From contig LSLI01000007.1 in the NCBI GenBank assembly GCA_001577345.1, positions 1 to 64,000 of the forward strand: a stretch of 64,000 nt of DNA. Reading direction: 5' to 3'. The position numbers and the translations under genes are program-made. Numbering within the stretch: the first letter of the stretch is position 1; each line of letters starts with the position of its first letter. The notes below the pieces were generated by a model. It saw only the letters and a program-made list of their open reading frames with translations. It was not told the DNA's origin and did not search any database. This DNA is from Candidatus Gallionella acididurans. Its GTDB lineage: Bacteria; Pseudomonadota; Gammaproteobacteria; Burkholderiales; Gallionellaceae. Positions 43,858 through 54,284 of this stretch are shown in pieces.

Positions 43858-44475
43858 ATGGGCGGCTCCGGATTTGTTGTCGGGCTGACCGGCGGAATAG
43901 GCAGCGGAAAAAGCACGGTAGCCGACCTGTTTGAAAAACACGGGGCCGGTATCGTCGACACGGATGTGATCGCCCACCTGCTGACGCAAAGCGGCGGCGC
44001 TGCCATCGCCCCGGTTCGCGCGGCATTCGGCCCGGATTTCATCGCGGATGACGGCGCTCTGGATCGCGTGAAAATGCGCAAGCTGATCTTTTCCGATGCC
44101 GCCGCCAAGCACAAGCTGGAACAGATACTGCACCCCCTGATACTCGAACAGGCCAGGGTGCAGCTGGCCCAATTGCAGGCAAAGCCCTATATCATCCTGG
44201 TCGTACCGCTGCTGCCGGAAAGTCCCGCGTTCCGGCAATTGATCCGGCGCATGCTGGTTGTGGATAGCGCCGAGGCAACCCGGATCGCGCGGGTCATGGA
44301 CCGCAGCCGTATTGATGCCACAGAAGTACGGAACATCATCGCACAGCAGACACCGCGCGCCGAGTGGCTGCAAATGGCCGACGATGTGATACATAATGAC
44401 GCCGGCCTGGACAGCCTGGCGGAACAGGTTGCCGTTCTGCACGAGCAATACTCGGCGATGCAAAACAGCAATTGA
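43858..44475 (+). CDS. coaE: Dephospho-CoA kinase
   Basis: A 205-aa P-loop kinase (GLTGGIGSGKSTVADLF), with DTDVIAHLLT after strand 2 and the LID region SRIDATEVRNIIAQQ. It phosphorylates dephospho-CoA in the last step of CoA synthesis. It lies 4 bp after pilD in the conserved pilD-coaE-zapD-yacG order. Confidence 0.94.
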   Translation: MGGSGFVVGLTGGIGSGKSTVADLFEKHGAGIVDTDVIAHLLTQSGGAAIAPVRAAFGPDFIADDGALDRVKMRKLIFSDAAAKHKLEQILHPLILEQARVQLAQLQAKPYIILVVPLLPESPAFRQLIRRMLVVDSAEATRIARVMDRSRIDATEVRNIIAQQTPRAEWLQMADDVIHNDAGLDSLAEQVAVLHEQYSAMQNSN

Positions 44476-44567
44476 CGCTGGCAATGCATTCAATATATCG
44501 TTCGCGCCGGACTTCCCTTCAACAGCATATCTGGCAATAACGGAACAGCACATCGGGCAATAACGGC

Positions 44568-45329
44568 GTGATCAGCTACGAATACCCCCTTAATGAAAAG
44601 GTTCGCATCCTGTTGCGGCTCGAGGATTTGTTCGCGCGCATGACGCATTTTACGCAGCAGGACCACAGCATGGGACACCATGCGGCACTATCCACTCTTT
44701 TTGAAATTCTTGAAGTGATCAGCCGCGCCGATTTGAAATCCGATCTGCTGCAGGAACTGGAGCGCCAGAAACGCGTGTTATCAAACCTGCACAACAACCC
44801 GGCAATCTCCGAGCAGGCGCTGGAGGCGATTCTGAACGAGATCGAGCAGGCTTCCGGGCTGTTGCTCGCCATGAGCGGGAAGCTGGGCCAGCATCTGCGC
44901 GAAAACGAGTGGCTGATGGGCATCAAACAACGCTCCGTAATGCCGGGCGGCACCTGCGAGTTCGACCTGCCTTCCTATCACTACTGGCAGGAACAGGATA
45001 TGGACCTGCGGCGCGCGAATCTGCGTTCCTGGCTGGCCCCGCTGCTGCCATTGCATGCCGGGCTGAAGATCATCCTGAGATTGTTGCGGGAAAACGGCAA
45101 AACGTTCCGCTTCACCGCGCACCAAGGCACCTTCCAGCAAATGCAGGGCGGACGCGTCGCGCAAATGCTGCGTGTGCGGCTGAGCAGGGAACTGGCGTGC
45201 ATACCCGAGGTCGGGGCGAACAAATACGCGATCAACATCCGCTTCATCGCCGCAAACTACGCGGCCAAGACCACGCTGGTCGAACAGGATGTCCCGTTTG
45301 AATTGACTTTCTGCAGCATCTCGACTTAA
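44568..45329 (+). CDS. zapD: Cell division protein ZapD
   Basis: A 253-aa protein of the ZapD (DUF1342) family. [21 protein letters not shown] at the start and [17 protein letters not shown] are diagnostic. It begins at GTG 44568; the ribosome binding site is weak. ZapD cross-links FtsZ filaments at the division site. Located between coaE and yacG as usual. Confidence 0.92.
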   Translation: MISYEYPLNEKVRILLRLEDLFARMTHFTQQDHSMGHHAALSTLFEILEVISRADLKSDLLQELERQKRVLSNLHNNPAISEQALEAILNEIEQASGLLLAMSGKLGQHLRENEWLMGIKQRSVMPGGTCEFDLPSYHYWQEQDMDLRRANLRSWLAPLLPLHAGLKIILRLLRENGKTFRFTAHQGTFQQMQGGRVAQMLRVRLSRELACIPEVGANKYAINIRFIAANYAAKTTLVEQDVPFELTFCSIST

Positions 45330-45337
45330 GGCAAACC

Positions 45338-45535
45338 ATGCAACAAAAGAAACCGCCTATCGTCATATGCCCGCATTGCGGCAAGGAACACCAGTGGGAC
45401 ACCGCCAACCGGTTCCGCCCGTTCTGCAGCGAGCGCTGCAAGATGATCGATCTGGGGCGCTGGGCCAACGAGGAATATCGCGTCGAACATCGCGAAACAG
45501 AGCAGGAATTCCCGGAACCCGATCACCAGGCCTGA
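45338..45535 (+). CDS. yacG: DNA gyrase inhibitor YacG
   Basis: A 65-aa zinc protein. Four cysteines in CPHCGK and [14 protein letters not shown] bind zinc; the acidic tail follows. YacG proteins bind GyrB and inhibit gyrase in vitro. It starts 8 bp after zapD. Its 3' end overlaps the convergent Nudix/ThiE gene by 13 bp. Confidence 0.92.
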   Translation: MQQKKPPIVICPHCGKEHQWDTANRFRPFCSERCKMIDLGRWANEEYRVEHRETEQEFPEPDHQA

Positions 45536-46494
45536 CGCAGCAACCCCACGCCATGCGCGCCATGCTGCCACGCAGTGCTCATGTCGGCTTGCGTCAAACC
45601 GCCCAGCGCATACACCGGTATCGAACAACCCGCCGCGCTCGCCGCAAATTTTTCCCAGCCCAAATGCGGCGCACCCGGATGCGAGCGCGTAGCCAGCACC
45701 GGACTCAGCAGCGCGAAATCGCAGCCCAGCGCTTCGGCCCGGCGCAACTCCTCCGCGCTGTGACAGGAAGCCGCACACCATTCGACATCAGGACGCACAA
45801 TCAACTCGGCCAGCTGCACGCCGGTCAACTGCACCCCGTCCGCACCGATTTCTTTTGCCAGCTCAATGTCGGCATTGATGAGCAGTCGTGCATCATGTGA
45901 CCGTATCAGCGGCAGCATCTTCAGCGCCAGCGCACGCAACGCCGCGCGCGAATAATCCTTCTCGCGCAACTGCACCAGCCGCAGGCCATTGTGCAGAGCG
46001 GCCTCCAGCCGCCGGATGAATTCATCCTCGCCCAATTCGGCGACATTGCTGATCGCATACAGCGTCGGCAAGGACAGCGCGCGCAGGATGGGAGCGTTGG
46101 CAGGCAATAGCGGAGAAACCATCTCCCTCTCCCCCCGGGGGAGGGTCGGGGTGGGGGACTGCCAGGAAAATTGCTGCCCCTCATGCGGATGCAGCTCGCC
46201 GCTCCACGCCGTCACGCGAAAGAAATGCAGCCGCACTGTCGCATGCGGATAGGTGTACACGCGCGTCAGCCACGGGTAGGCGGTGGTGACGGTGATGCCC
46301 AACTCCTCGCGCAGCTCGCGCACCAGCGCAGCGTATGGCGTCTCGCCGGGCTCGATCTTGCCGCCGGGGAATTCCCAATAGCCGGCCCAGATTTTGTCGG
46401 GGGGACGTTGGGCTAATAGAAATGTGCCGTCAGCACGCTGGAGAACGGCGGCGGAGACTTCGACGATCTTGGTTTTTTCAATCGGGGTGTTCAA
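45523..46494 (-). CDS. Nudix hydrolase / thiamine-phosphate-synthase-like fusion (MutT-type)
   Basis: A 323-aa two-domain protein. The N-terminal Nudix domain has the full Nudix box (from G45 through E51, R59, E63 and E64) and probably hydrolyses oxidised nucleotides. The C-terminal domain (about 135-323) is a ThiE/TenI-like barrel ([30 protein letters not shown]). Such fusions are common in proteobacteria next to this cluster. Residues 113-126 ([14 protein letters not shown]) are encoded by a GC-rich palindromic repeat at 46121-46161, an insertion in the linker. Whether the ThiE-like part is active is unclear. Confidence 0.88.
   Translation of the reverse strand: MNTPIEKTKIVEVSAAVLQRADGTFLLAQRPPDKIWAGYWEFPGGKIEPGETPYAALVRELREELGITVTTAYPWLTRVYTYPHATVRLHFFRVTAWSGELHPHEGQQFSWQSPTPTLPRGEREMVSPLLPANAPILRALSLPTLYAISNVAELGEDEFIRRLEAALHNGLRLVQLREKDYSRAALRALALKMLPLIRSHDARLLINADIELAKEIGADGVQLTGVQLAELIVRPDVEWCAASCHSAEELRRAEALGCDFALLSPVLATRSHPGAPHLGWEKFAASAAGCSIPVYALGGLTQADMSTAWQHGAHGVGLLRQAW
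46121..46161. repeat. GC-rich palindromic repeat inside the Nudix/ThiE gene
   Basis: A near-palindrome built from CCCTCTCC and GGGGGAGGG blocks, followed by GGGGTGGGGG. It is read in frame and encodes a Pro/Thr/Arg/Gly-rich linker peptide. Similar CCCTCTC...GGGAGAG elements occur at 60243-60277 and 62683-62758. Confidence 0.65.
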
Positions 46495-46515
46495 TGGAGC
46501 CTCATTTTTATTTTA

Positions 46516-46790
46516 CCGTTCGCCCTGAGGTATCGAAGGGTGAGCGCACACAACATCAAAACCAAAACCGCCGGGGGTAGCCCGGCAGCTAGTCACTTTC
46601 TTTTGCTTCGCCAAAAAGAAAGTAACCAAAGAAAAGGCGACCCCGGTTTGCCGCCCCTGCGGGGTACCCTGCGTTGCTCGACTGGTCAGGCGGCTGCGGA
46701 ACTCGCACGATCCGCTACGCGTCCACGTGCTCAGACAGTCCTCGCCGACATCCCCTGACCAGCCTCCGCTACTCGGCGGCGCACAGGGGA
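46516..46790 (+). repeat. Left arm of a long inverted repeat flanking the AT-rich insert
   Basis: A 275-bp segment starting with CCGTTCGCCCTGAGGTATCG and ending with the GGCGCACAGGGGA block. It is nearly identical, in reverse complement, to 48451-48707. The two differ mainly by a few substitutions, a variable patch near CACAACATC and one extra short stretch at about 46705-46735. It contains short open frames in several phases that look like shadows; I do not call a gene. Similar segments may be dispersed elsewhere in the genome. Confidence 0.9.
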
Positions 46791-46825
46791 TGAGAAGCAG
46801 AAAACCAAAACCTGAAAACCGTAGA

Positions 46826-46844
46826 GTGGGCACGTTGTGCCCAC
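46826..46844. repeat. GTGGGCAC hairpin next to the AT-rich insert
   Basis: A perfect 8-bp stem GTGGGCAC / GTGCCCAC with a 3-nt loop, downstream of the insert gene. No T-tract on the minus strand follows. GTGGGCAC-type dyads are common dispersed elements in proteobacteria. It might also end the transcript of the insert gene. Confidence 0.55.
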
Positions 46845-46912
46845 CATCCTTTAAATTTCCATGTGTGTTCTAAATTACCCTACCGCGCTATGCAAAAGCA
46901 AAATGCAACCCT

Positions 46913-48274
46913 CTAGATGCCCAAACGAAATTGATTCTCTCTAGCCATTTTGGCAGTTAGTTCTTCAATAGTCTTATCAGGATCAATATGTAATCTCAAT
47001 TGTTCAAATGCAGACACCAATTCATCTTTTGTTACCAAAATCACTTGATGAGCCTGTAAATCATCTGAGCGACTAGCAACTTGATCTTTGGGGAGCGCGC
47101 ATACAAGTACCGCGTCAACGCGAGATGGCTTTTTGATCTCTTGCAGTGCTCTCAACAGTGATCCCTTTCGATCTACTAATTTACCCAGCTTTGAATTAAA
47201 GTCGGCAATGCGAGTTGTACACTCAACCAGCACAAGCCTTCCACCCGGAGTTGTAGCAACAATATCTGGAGAGTCAGTTTCAACCTGCACCGCAGAAGAG
47301 AACCCCATAAGAAAAAGTAGCGCTGAAACGCCCAACTCAAAACGTGCAGAATCCGTTTGATCAAAGATTGCACTTCTAATCATCCGAAGGTCTTTATCAA
47401 AGTGCTGAACGGCTATCAGTCGATTGTTATCGCCCTTTACTGGATCTAAAAACCATTGTCTTCTGACAGTGGTTTCGCCAATCATAAGCATGGCTAACGC
47501 ACTATCAGCATTCCTGAGTGTAATCGTCGCCCTTCCTTCTCGCCTTCCCTTGCGTACCTTTTTCCATTTAACATGTGCACTTACCTGCTTCCTACTACTT
47601 ACCCCATTTCCTGGGACCGCTCGAACAGCCAATCCCAAGCGTGCCAAATCAAAATCCGGATGAGCATTTAGAAGTATTTGAAGTTTGTCTTTATCTAAAC
47701 GACAATTGGAAAGAATTAGATCAACAGGCGGAAGAATACGAATATTAATTGAGAGTGACTCACGACTAAATTGTGGGTCCTTTAATCCAAGCCATCCAAA
47801 TAAATCAGAAAGACCATCAAAGGGCGTCGAGCATTGTCGGAGTGCATTGTCTATACCACTTAAATTGCTTTGAGAAAGAGCAACGTCTGTATTTCCAACG
47901 ACTTGAAGGTGTAGATCATAAAACCATCGGTCTCTAAAGTTCATATCAGAATGGTAACTGTACTGGCGTTCATTCTTTAAAGTGAGCAAATGATCGTGAG
48001 CCTCAAGTTGGCCCTGTGCCGCCATATTTAAAATTTTTAATAAATTTTCCTTATTTTCTATTAGTTGTATCTGCCCCGCATACAAACCATTCACCTCAAT
48101 ATTAAAGCCTATGTTCTCGGTTGGGGGCAGAGGTGCCAGTCCAATATAGGCAGCAATTAAGCAAATTTCTTCGCCATCTTTTCTGCCAATATAGCGAATA
48201 TCGGCTGAGTAAGAATCGCAAACCCAATCATTAGCGGCTCGAAGAAAAAGGTCTTTGTTGAGGTTATCCAACAT
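46913..48274 (-). CDS. Unrecognised 453-aa protein, possible PD-(D/E)xK-like C-terminal domain
   Basis: I do not recognise the N-terminal 290 residues. The C-terminal part has FELGV (Glu313), then SPDIVATTPGGRLVLVECTT: Asp337 and Glu351 spaced as in PD-(D/E)xK nucleases, with Thr353 where Lys is expected. The same fold in a non-catalytic form is possible. The gene is distinctly AT-rich (sampled 60-base lines run about 30-48% GC) against GC-rich neighbours. It is alone between long inverted repeats, both signs of transfer. AGGAGG lies only 2 nt before the ATG, so the TTG at 48271 may be the real start. No membrane segment or signal peptide. A defence or DNA-processing role is conjecture. Confidence 0.72.
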   Translation of the reverse strand: MLDNLNKDLFLRAANDWVCDSYSADIRYIGRKDGEEICLIAAYIGLAPLPPTENIGFNIEVNGLYAGQIQLIENKENLLKILNMAAQGQLEAHDHLLTLKNERQYSYHSDMNFRDRWFYDLHLQVVGNTDVALSQSNLSGIDNALRQCSTPFDGLSDLFGWLGLKDPQFSRESLSINIRILPPVDLILSNCRLDKDKLQILLNAHPDFDLARLGLAVRAVPGNGVSSRKQVSAHVKWKKVRKGRREGRATITLRNADSALAMLMIGETTVRRQWFLDPVKGDNNRLIAVQHFDKDLRMIRSAIFDQTDSARFELGVSALLFLMGFSSAVQVETDSPDIVATTPGGRLVLVECTTRIADFNSKLGKLVDRKGSLLRALQEIKKPSRVDAVLVCALPKDQVASRSDDLQAHQVILVTKDELVSAFEQLRLHIDPDKTIEELTAKMARENQFRLGI

Positions 48275-48450
48275 AGCCTCCTAAACTTTAATTATTCAAA
48301 AGTAATTGAATTGCTGGTCAGCAAGTTCAAGTTACATGACTTATCTTTCTCGCTTATATACTGCCTGGCCTGTCACCAGCGTAGCACGCGCTACGCTGGT
48401 GACAAAACAAAGAACGTGCGCACAGCGCACACCATATCTTTTGCTTTTCT

Positions 48451-48707
48451 TCCCCTGTGCGCCGCCGAGTAGCGGAGACTGATCAGGGGATGTCGGCGAG
48501 GACTGTCTGAGCGCGTAGCGCGAGTTCCGCAGCCGCCTGACCAGTCGAGCAACGCAGGGCACCGCGTAGCGGCGGCAAACCGGGGTCGCCTTTTCTTTGG
48601 TTACTTTCTTTTTGGCGAAGCAAAAGAAAGTGACTTGCTGCCGGGCAACCCCCGGCGAAGTTGACTTGCTTTTGGTCATTCACCCTTCGATACCTCAGGG
48701 CGAACGG
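48451..48707 (-). repeat. Right arm of the long inverted repeat flanking the AT-rich insert
   Basis: A 257-bp reverse-complement counterpart of 46516-46790. It ends 5 nt before the stop codon of the DUF815 ATPase gene, so the insertion stopped short of that gene. The stretch between the arm and the insert gene (48275-48450) has a strong Shine-Dalgarno and AT-rich leader on the minus strand but no further gene. Confidence 0.9.
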
Positions 48708-48712
48708 AATAA

Positions 48713-49564
48713 TTAACTCTTCCCTGCCCAATCCCTCGCAAACTGCCACCCCACGCGCCCGCTGCGCGATCCTCGCTGTATGCTCCATTGCAACGCCGCC
48801 TGCCGCGCAACCTCATCCAGCTCACCGCTCATCCCGAAGTGCTTCAGCCAGTGCGCGACGATATCCAGGTATTCGTCCTGGGAGAAAGGATAGAACGACA
48901 CCCACAAGCCGAAGCGTTCCGACAGCGAGATTTTCTCCTCTACAGTTTCCCCCGGATGAATCTCGTCGCCGACATATTTCGTCGCGAGATTGTCCTGCAT
49001 GGATTCCGGCATCAGGTGGCGGCGGTTGGAGGTGGCGTAGATCAGCAGGTTGTCGGAGAACGCCACCAGCGAGCCGTCGAGCGCGGCCTTGAGCGCCTGG
49101 TAGCCGGGCTCGTCTGCATTGAACGACAGGTCGTCGCAATACAGGATGAATCGTTCCGGTCTGCCGGCGACCAGCGCGATGATGTGCGGCAGGTCGGCCA
49201 GCGCCGGCTTGCCGACTTCGATCAGGCGCAGGCCATCCTTCGAGTATTCGTTGAGCAGCGCCTTGACCAGCGAGGACTTGCCGGTACCGCGCGAGCCGGT
49301 GAGCAGCATGTTGTTGGCCGTGCGGCCCTGCACGAACTGCCTGGTGTTCTGCTCGATGATTTGCTTCTGCCTGTCTATGCCGAGCAGGTCGGAAAGTGTG
49401 ATGCGGTGCGGGTGCTGCACCGGGATCAGCCGGCCCTGCTCCCAGCGGAAGGCATGCGCAGCACCCCAGTCCGGTGCATTGCCCGCCGCGGATTTGGGCA
49501 GCGTGCGTTCCAGCTTTTCCATCAGCCTTTCGGCGCGGTCGAGAAAACGGTCGAATTTGTCCAT
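48713..49564 (-). CDS. DUF815 family AAA-type ATPase
   Basis: A 283-aa ATPase. Walker A LLTGSRGTGKSSLVKALL, Walker B FILYCDDLSF and sensor-like IYATSNRRHLMPE are clear. N-terminal coiled stretch (FLDRAERLMEKLERTL). The family is widely conserved but of unknown role. It lies 139 bp from argJ on the same strand. The right arm of the inverted repeat ends right after its stop. Confidence 0.88.
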   Translation of the reverse strand: MDKFDRFLDRAERLMEKLERTLPKSAAGNAPDWGAAHAFRWEQGRLIPVQHPHRITLSDLLGIDRQKQIIEQNTRQFVQGRTANNMLLTGSRGTGKSSLVKALLNEYSKDGLRLIEVGKPALADLPHIIALVAGRPERFILYCDDLSFNADEPGYQALKAALDGSLVAFSDNLLIYATSNRRHLMPESMQDNLATKYVGDEIHPGETVEEKISLSERFGLWVSFYPFSQDEYLDIVAHWLKHFGMSGELDEVARQAALQWSIQRGSRSGRVGWQFARDWAGKS

Positions 49565-49703
49565 TCAATGCTCCACTCTAAAATCCGTCGCGAGCAGATC
49601 AATATGCAAGGCGCAGTGGAGCGCGCGACGAAGACATACCTACTGGGTAGGCAAGGATGCGCGCGACACTGCAACACCGCAGATTGATCGCGCAGCAGGA
49701 TTT

Positions 49704-50948
49704 TTAACTTCGGTAGCTGGCGTTGATCTTGACGTAATCATAGGAGAAATCACACGTCCACAGCGTCGCATTTTCCGCACCGCGACCCAGCACCACGCGT
49801 ATCGTGATGTCGCTCTGCCGCATCACGCGCTGGCCCTCCTCCTCGCGGTAGCTGGCGGCGCGCCCGCCGTTCTCGGCGACCAGCACCTCGTCGAGGTAGA
49901 GCTTGAGCGCGGCGACATCGAGATCGTCTATTCCCGCATAACCGATCGCGGCAAGGATGCGGCCGAGATTGGGGTCGGAGGCAAAAAACGCGGTCTTGAC
50001 CAGCGGCGAGTGCGCGATCGCGTAACCGATCTTCCTGCACTCGGCCTCGCTCGTGCCGCCCTCGACGCGCACAGTGATGAATTTGGTCGCGCCTTCCCCG
50101 TCGCGCACGATGGCCTGCGCAAGATGAATCGCGACTTCGCTGATGGCCGCCTGCAATGCCTTGCCGGCCTTGCTGCCGGCGTCTGCCACTTCGGGCAGCG
50201 CTGCCTTGCCGGTGGCGATCAGCATCAGCGCGTCGTTGGTCGAGGTGTCGCCGTCGACGGTGATGCAGTTGAACGAACGGTTGGCCGCCTCGGCGACCAT
50301 AGCCTGCAGCAGCGGTTGCGCGATTTTCGCATCGGTGGCGATGTAGCCCAGCATGGTCGCCATGTTCGGGTGGATCATGCCCGAGCCCTTGGCGATACCG
50401 GTGATCGTGATGGCCACGCCATCTATCGTCACTTGTCTGGAGATCGCCTTGGCGACGATGTCGGTGGTCATGATCGCCTCGGCGGCAGCCAGCCAGTTGT
50501 CGGCGCGCATGTTGGTGACGGCGCCGGGCAGGCCTGCGGCGATCTTCGCTACCGGCAGTATCTCCATGATCACGCCGGTCGAAAACGGCAGAATTTGACT
50601 GGCTTTGCAGCCGAGCAAGCCGGCCAGTGCCGCGCAGCTGGTGCGCGCATCCCGCATGCCATGTTCGCCGGTTCCGGCATTGGCATTGCCGGTGTTGACC
50701 AGCAGCGCGCGTATGCCTGTCGAGCCTGCAACCGCTGACTGGGCAAGATGCTCGCGCGCGACGATCACCGGCGCGGCGCAAAAGCGGTTCTTCGTGAACA
50801 CGCCAGCGACCCGCGCACCATCGCAGAATTGCATCACCAGCAGGTCTTTCCGGTCAGGCCGTTTGATATTCGCTTCCGCGACGCCCAAGGAAACGCCCGC
50901 AACGGGCAGCAGTTGTGCCGCGACGGGCGTGGACAGATTGACAGGCAT
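49704..50948 (-). CDS. argJ: Bifunctional glutamate N-acetyltransferase / amino-acid N-acetyltransferase
   Basis: A 414-aa ArgJ. The self-cleavage region [14 protein letters not shown] contains the Ala-Thr bond whose Thr becomes the nucleophile. The N-terminus ([20 protein letters not shown]) and the end ([14 protein letters not shown]) are canonical. It recycles the acetyl group from N-acetylornithine to glutamate in arginine synthesis. It is 11 bp from the cNMP-binding gene upstream. Confidence 0.95.
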   Translation of the reverse strand: MPVNLSTPVAAQLLPVAGVSLGVAEANIKRPDRKDLLVMQFCDGARVAGVFTKNRFCAAPVIVAREHLAQSAVAGSTGIRALLVNTGNANAGTGEHGMRDARTSCAALAGLLGCKASQILPFSTGVIMEILPVAKIAAGLPGAVTNMRADNWLAAAEAIMTTDIVAKAISRQVTIDGVAITITGIAKGSGMIHPNMATMLGYIATDAKIAQPLLQAMVAEAANRSFNCITVDGDTSTNDALMLIATGKAALPEVADAGSKAGKALQAAISEVAIHLAQAIVRDGEGATKFITVRVEGGTSEAECRKIGYAIAHSPLVKTAFFASDPNLGRILAAIGYAGIDDLDVAALKLYLDEVLVAENGGRAASYREEEGQRVMRQSDITIRVVLGRGAENATLWTCDFSYDYVKINASYRS

Positions 50949-50959
50949 TTTACTGGTTC

Positions 50960-51445
50960 CTAATAACGGCCGTTATTGCGATAGATGTAATTGCTGAGCT
51001 CCGCAGACTGGCTGTTCACGCGCCGGACGATGCCATGCACATTGCGCACCACACCGCGCATCACTTTGTAGACTATCATCGGGTGCGAGTTGACCAGCTT
51101 TTCGAACTCGGACCTGGCCATGCTCAGCACCTTGGTTTTTCCCACCGCGTAAAGCGTCGCGCTGATATCGGAGGCCGCTCCGCCGACAAAGGTGATGATG
51201 CCCGCCAGATCGCCGGGTTTGAGCACGTGGATAATGGATTGCTCGCTGCCGCTTTCTATCTTCACCTCGATATCGCCATGCGCGAGTATGTACAGATTGT
51301 CCGGCTGTTTGTCTCCCGGCTTGACGATGATTTCTCCGGACTTGTAATCCTGAACCTCGAACAAGCCCACGATAACTCCCACTTCGGCATCACTCAGCTC
51401 TTCGGTGATCGTCGAGGTGCGCAGCGTATCAAACACTAATGACAT
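50960..51445 (-). CDS. Cyclic nucleotide-binding domain protein
   Basis: A 161-aa protein consisting of one CAP-like cNMP-binding domain ([34 protein letters not shown]) and a short C-terminal helix without an evident DNA-binding domain. The conserved phosphate-binding Arg of cAMP binders is not obvious. It sits between secA and argJ. It may be a sensor or regulatory subunit; function unknown. Confidence 0.82.
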   Translation of the reverse strand: MSLVFDTLRTSTITEELSDAEVGVIVGLFEVQDYKSGEIIVKPGDKQPDNLYILAHGDIEVKIESGSEQSIIHVLKPGDLAGIITFVGGAASDISATLYAVGKTKVLSMARSEFEKLVNSHPMIVYKVMRGVVRNVHGIVRRVNSQSAELSNYIYRNNGRY

Positions 51446-51463
51446 TTCACTCTCCCTAGAGGG

Positions 51464-54196
51464 TTAATTCAGCCTGCCATGGCACTGTTTGTATTTCTTG
51501 CCGGATCCGCACGGACAGGGATCGTTCCGGCCCACCTTTTGCTCGTTGCGCACAAACGGCTTGTGCTCTTCCTGCGTTGCCTGGCCCGCTTCCGGCTGCG
51601 CCAGGGCCTCTTCATAATCCGCATGATGGTACTGCACGTTTTCCGGTGCCGGCACGGACTGCACAGCCTCGACATCCTCTTCGCCGCGCACCTGGACGGT
51701 CATCAGCACCTGGGTCACTTCGTTTTTGATCGCATCCAGCATCGTGGAGAACAGCTCAAATGCCTCGCGCTTATACTCCTGTTTCGGGTTCTTTTGCGCA
51801 TAACCGCGCAAATGTATCCCCTGGCGCAGGTGATCCAGTGCGGCCAGGTGCTCACGCCAATGCACGTCCAGGCTTTGCAGCATGATCATGCGTTCGTAGT
51901 GGTGCATGACTTCCGCGCCCACCGCAATCACTTTGTCCTGGTATTGCCGATGGGCATGCTCGATTATGCGCGCGCGCAGTCCCGCCTCATTCAACTGCTT
52001 GTCCTGTTCCAGCCAGGCCGCCAGGGCCAGCTCCAGCCGGAACTCCGCAGCCAGTATTCTTTCCAGCCCGGGCACATTCCACAACTCTTCCATCGAGTGC
52101 GGCGGAATATAAAGGCTGACGGTGCTTTCCATCACGTCTGCGCGCATCGCCTGTATGGTTTCGGAGATATCCGTGCTTTCCAGCAGTTCGCTGCGCTGCT
52201 GATAGATCACTTTGCGCTGGTCGTTGGCGACATCATCGTACTCGAGGATCTGCTTGCGCATGTCGAAGTTGCGGGCCTCGACTTTGCGCTGCGCATTCTC
52301 TATCGCGCGCGTCACCCAGCTATGCTCAATCGCCTCTCCTTCCGGCAGCTTGAACCTGTTCATGATCGCGGTGACCCGGTCCGAGGCAAAAATCCTCAGC
52401 AATGGATCCTCCAGCGACAGGAAAAAACGGCTGGAGCCCGGGTCGCCCTGGCGCCCGGCCCGGCCGCGCAACTGGTTGTCCACGCGGCGCGACTCGTGGC
52501 GTTCGGTGCCGATAATATGCAGCCCGCCGCTGGCAAGCACCTGCTGGTGCAATTCCTGCCATTCGGTTTTTAACCGGGTAACGCGCTGTTCTTTGGCTGC
52601 ATCGTCCAGACCGGCATCTGCATGCAACAGCTCGATCTGCTTCTCGGCATTGCCGCCCAGCACGATATCCGTTCCGCGCCCCGCCATGTTGGTGGCAATG
52701 GTGATCATCCCGGGGCGCCCGGCTTGCGCGATGATTTCCGCTTCGCGCGCATGCTGCTTGGCGTTGAGCACCTGGTGCGGCAGCTTGTCGCGCTGCAGAT
52801 AGCCGGACAGCAATTCCGAATTCTCGATCGAGGTCGTGCCCACCAGCACCGGTTGCCCGCGCTGGTGGCAATCCTTGATGTCGTCTATCACCGCATGGTA
52901 TTTTTCCTTGGCGGTGAGGTAGACCTTGTCCATCATGTCTTTGCGTATGGTCGGGCGGTGCGGCGGAATGATCACGGTTTCCAGGCTGTATATCTGCTGG
53001 AACTCATACGCTTCGGTATCCGCAGTCCCCGTCATGCCTGCAAGCTTGCCGTACATGCGGAAATAATTCTGGAAGGTGATCGCGGCCAGCGTCTGGTTCT
53101 CCTTCTGGATGGTCACCCGCTCTTTCGCTTCCACCGCCTGGTGCAAACCATCCGACCAGCGCCGTCCGGCCATCAGGCGTCCGGTAAACTCGTCCACGAT
53201 CACCACTTCGCCGTCCTGCACCACGTAGTGCTGGTCGAGGTGAAACAGGTTGTGGGCGCGCAGTGCCGCATACAAATGGTGGATCAGGGTGATGTTGGCG
53301 GGGTCGTACAGGCTTCCGTCTTCCGGCAGCAGCCCGGCCCTGACCAGGATATTTTCGGCATTTTCATGGCCCGCCTCGGTCAGCAGGATCTGGTTGTTTT
53401 TCTCGTCCACGCTGTAGTCGCCCGGACCTTCCGCATCCGGTTCCCCGGCCTTGCGCACCAATTGCGGCACCAGTTTGTCGATGCGCACGTATATATCCAC
53501 ATTATCTTCGGCCTGGCCGGAAATGATCAGCGGCGTGCGCGCCTCGTCGATCAGGATCGAGTCCACCTCGTCCACGATGGCATAGTTGAGCGCGCGCTGA
53601 AAACGTTCGCCCACCTGGGTCGCCATGTTGTCGCGCAGGTAGTCGAAGCCGAATTCGTTATTGGTTCCATAGGTGACATCGGCCGCGTACGCGGCCTGCT
53701 TGTCGGCCGAATCCATCTGCGACAGGATCACGCCCACCGACAAGCCCAAAAAGCGATACACCCGGCCCATCCACTCGGCATCCCGCCCCGCCAGATAATC
53801 GTTCACGGTGACGACATGCACGCCCCTGCCGGAAATCGCATTCAGGTAAACCGGCAGCGTGGCCATCAGGGTTTTCCCCTCGCCGGTGCGCATCTCGGCG
53901 ATCTTGCCATAATGCAGCACCATCCCGCCGATCAGCTGCACATCATAGTGACGCATCCCCAGCACGCGGGTACTGGCTTCCCGCACCACGGCAAAAGTCT
54001 CGGGCAACAGCGCGTCCAGCGTCTCCCCCCGCTCGAAGCGCTGCTTGAACTCGGCAGTTTTCTGGCGCAGCTCTGCATCGCTTAATTTGGCGATGTCGGC
54101 TTCTAGCTTGTTGATGGACTGGACTGTAGCGCGATATTGCTTGAGCAAACGGTCGTTGCGGCTACCGAAGATACTTTTCAGCACACTGGAAATCAT
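51464..54196 (-). CDS. secA: Preprotein translocase ATPase SecA
   Basis: A 910-aa motor from ATG 54196; a frame to 54259 is open but the N-terminus [19 protein letters not shown] is canonical. Walker [16 protein letters not shown]-like [19 protein letters not shown], the helicase motif [20 protein letters not shown] and the C-terminal zinc motif [14 protein letters not shown] are intact. It drives preproteins through SecYEG. Confidence 0.97.
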   Translation of the reverse strand: MISSVLKSIFGSRNDRLLKQYRATVQSINKLEADIAKLSDAELRQKTAEFKQRFERGETLDALLPETFAVVREASTRVLGMRHYDVQLIGGMVLHYGKIAEMRTGEGKTLMATLPVYLNAISGRGVHVVTVNDYLAGRDAEWMGRVYRFLGLSVGVILSQMDSADKQAAYAADVTYGTNNEFGFDYLRDNMATQVGERFQRALNYAIVDEVDSILIDEARTPLIISGQAEDNVDIYVRIDKLVPQLVRKAGEPDAEGPGDYSVDEKNNQILLTEAGHENAENILVRAGLLPEDGSLYDPANITLIHHLYAALRAHNLFHLDQHYVVQDGEVVIVDEFTGRLMAGRRWSDGLHQAVEAKERVTIQKENQTLAAITFQNYFRMYGKLAGMTGTADTEAYEFQQIYSLETVIIPPHRPTIRKDMMDKVYLTAKEKYHAVIDDIKDCHQRGQPVLVGTTSIENSELLSGYLQRDKLPHQVLNAKQHAREAEIIAQAGRPGMITIATNMAGRGTDIVLGGNAEKQIELLHADAGLDDAAKEQRVTRLKTEWQELHQQVLASGGLHIIGTERHESRRVDNQLRGRAGRQGDPGSSRFFLSLEDPLLRIFASDRVTAIMNRFKLPEGEAIEHSWVTRAIENAQRKVEARNFDMRKQILEYDDVANDQRKVIYQQRSELLESTDISETIQAMRADVMESTVSLYIPPHSMEELWNVPGLERILAAEFRLELALAAWLEQDKQLNEAGLRARIIEHAHRQYQDKVIAVGAEVMHHYERMIMLQSLDVHWREHLAALDHLRQGIHLRGYAQKNPKQEYKREAFELFSTMLDAIKNEVTQVLMTVQVRGEEDVEAVQSVPAPENVQYHHADYEEALAQPEAGQATQEEHKPFVRNEQKVGRNDPCPCGSGKKYKQCHGRLN

Positions 54197-54230
54197 ATTT
54201 TTATATTCTCTACTACTGTGAGCGCCCTGC

Positions 54231-54266
54231 AAATAATAAAAGGGTGAGGCAAGCAACACCCCACCC
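54231..54266 (-). terminator. Rho-independent terminator of the M23 peptidase gene
   Basis: On the minus strand an 8-bp stem (GGGTGGGG / CCTCACCC, one G-T wobble) around a 9-nt loop is followed by TTTTATTATTT. It sits between the peptidase stop (54285) and the secA start (54196), so secA probably has its own promoter or depends on readthrough. Confidence 0.8.
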
Positions 54267-54284
54267 TCGCCAATACCATCACTG

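Noticed and set aside
46540-46758. Short frames in the inverted-repeat arms (also 48483-48788, minus strand)
   Set aside because: Frames in both copies diverge in length and end, and come from repeat DNA. No motif; treated as repeat, not genes.
46516-48707. Insertion sequence with transposase
   Set aside because: The arms are far longer than IS ends and the internal gene shows no DDE or HUH transposase motif.
49119-50738. 539-aa plus-strand frame over the DUF815 ATPase and argJ
   Set aside because: Spans two conserved genes and their gap on the other strand, with no recognisable domain; a shadow.
52622-54085. 487-aa plus-strand frame over secA
   Set aside because: Fully antisense to SecA motifs; low-complexity His/Gln-rich translation.
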